Position numbers and translations under genes: made by a program
Source: Streptomyces sp. MST-110588
GTDB lineage: Bacteria; Actinomycetota; Actinomycetes; Streptomycetales; Streptomycetaceae
Direction: 5' to 3'
Assembly: GCF_022695595.1 (NCBI RefSeq)
Contig: NZ_CP074380.1
Coordinates: forward strand, 868,001-932,000
DNA: 64,000 nucleotides
Shown here: positions 63,341 to 64,000 of the stretch, piece by piece
Layout of the letters: each line of letters starts with the position of its first letter
How positions within the stretch are numbered: the first letter of the stretch is position 1
The notes under the pieces: generated by a model
The model's database searches: none
Seen by the model: only the letters and a program-made list of their open reading frames with translations
Told to the model about the DNA's origin: nothing

Positions 63341-64000
63341 GTGGACCCCGTGGCGGCGCTGGACCGGATCGCCTTCCTGCTGGAGCGGTCCGGGGCGCAG
63401 ACCTACCGCGTACAGGCGTTCCGTAACGCCGCCGCCGTCGTGGCGGACCTGCCGGCCGGCGAAGCGGAGCGCCGGGCCGCCTCGGGGACGCTCGCGGCTC
63501 TGAAGGGGCTGGGTCCCAAGACCGCGGCGGTGGTGGCCCAGGCGCTGGCCGGAGGCGTACCCGGCTACCTGGCCCACCTGGAGGAGGAGGCTGCCCGGCC
63601 GCTGGCCGAAGGCGGCGAGCGGCTGCGCGCGGCGCTGCGCGGGGACTGCCATCTGCACTCCGACTGGTCCGACGGCGGCAGCCCGATCGAGGCGATGGCC
63701 CGGGGCGCGCGGGCGGTGGGGCACGAGTGGGCGGTGCTGACCGACCACTCCCCCGGCTGAAGATCGCCCGCGGGCTCTCCGCCGACCGGCTGCGCGAGCA
63801 GTTGGAGGTCGTCGAGCGGGTCAACGACCTGCTCGGGGACGGTTTCCGGCTGCTGACCGGCATCGAGTGCGACATCCTGGACGACGGGACGCTGGACCAG
63901 GAACCGGAGCTGCTGGACCGGCTCGACGTGGTGGTGGCCTCGGTCCACTCCAAGCTGCGGATGGACGGGGAGGCGATGACCCGCCGCATGGTGGTGGCCG
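63341..64000 (+). CDS. PolX-like protein (HhH plus PHP domain), frameshifted and partial
   Basis: The first about 220 residues of a DNA polymerase X-type PHP protein; the gene runs off the window. Residues 1-80 match the polymerase beta N-terminal helix-hairpin-helix region (LDRIAFLLERSGAQTYRVQAFRNAAAVV; LKGLGPKTAAVVAQAL). The PHP domain follows with metal ligands in DCHLHSDWSDGGSP and VLTDHSP, then GIECDILDDGTLD and VVVASVHSKL. The frame breaks at 63750-63754 (LTDHSP then RLKIARGLS), where five C stand for six. GGGGAGG precedes the GTG. Without the polymerase palm it may be a phosphoesterase acting on DNA ends. Confidence 0.87.

Overview
The window is about 72-74% G+C. Its genes have strongly G/C-biased third positions, frequent GTG starts (and one TTG), purine-rich ribosome binding sites, and many actinobacterial families: DUF2795, DUF5134, DUF5995, DUF6421, GuaB1, an ECF42-type sigma factor and long-form HisG. 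All of this points to a Streptomyces or close relative and a chromosomal segment. No rRNA, tRNA, CRISPR array, transposase or phage gene was seen.

Layout. 0-2.2 kb: the end of a PlsC-type acyltransferase, then a DGPF/YCII protein overlapping an ECF42 sigma factor. 2.9-5.3 kb: a small acidic protein, then a two-gene terpenoid operon (a squalene/phytoene synthase-like enzyme overlapping a class I terpene cyclase). 5.3-9.5 kb (minus): DUF6421, SDR, threonine aldolase and a B3/B4 domain protein. 9.9-15.5 kb: small metabolic and membrane genes (GDPD, GNAT, VOC, DUF5134, M56 peptidase, PAP2, HAD). 15.6-20.4 kb (minus): DUF2795, then TPR protein, APC permease and glutamine-synthetase-like ligase. 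20.9-26.1 kb: SnoaL-like protein, secreted C39 peptidase, uridine-kinase-like ATPase, EccA/CbbX-type AAA+ protein. 26.4-28.9 kb: two overlapping CNNM/CorC membrane genes. 29.2-35.8 kb (minus): an FMN riboswitch followed by ribD, ribE, a PnuX/RibM-type transporter, ribBA, ribH, then hisE, hisG and a PH-domain protein. 36-43.5 kb: NmrA-like protein, a divergent ROK regulator/MFS pair, thioesterase, NCS2 nucleobase permease, secreted phospholipase A2, DUF5995. 43.5-46.4 kb (minus): homologues of lysine 2-monooxygenase (DavB) and 5-aminovaleramidase (DavA). 46.9-53.7 kb: secreted protein, a divergent LysR/MFS pair, Lrp regulator, APC permease, SGNH hydrolase. 53.9-64 kb: GuaB1, PP2C phosphatase, VOC protein, Orn/Lys/Arg decarboxylase, membrane protein plus strictosidine-synthase-like protein, glutamate-synthase-like flavoprotein, and the start of a PolX/PHP protein.

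How genes relate. The rib block is a complete riboflavin operon under FMN control, with a vitamin transporter embedded and histidine genes behind it. Lysine and polyamine metabolism recurs: the DavA/DavB pair, a basic amino acid decarboxylase, an APC permease with a GlnA-like ligase, and an Lrp regulator beside a second APC permease. Several divergent or autoregulated units carry visible operators (ROK/MFS, LysR/MFS, a palindrome before the thioesterase).

Two window-wide patterns matter to anyone using this annotation. First, nine genes are interrupted by ten apparent single-base deletions, mostly in runs of four or more G or C, while the broken frames still align perfectly on either side. 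This looks like homopolymer undercalling in the sequence rather than real pseudogenes. Second, eight short tandem-repeat arrays (unit 16-30 bp) sit on or just behind the stop codons of minus-strand genes. The largest is twelve 19-bp units between davA and davB.

The best candidate for new biology is the two-gene terpenoid operon at 3.4-5.3 kb, whose cyclase has a variant metal-binding triad.
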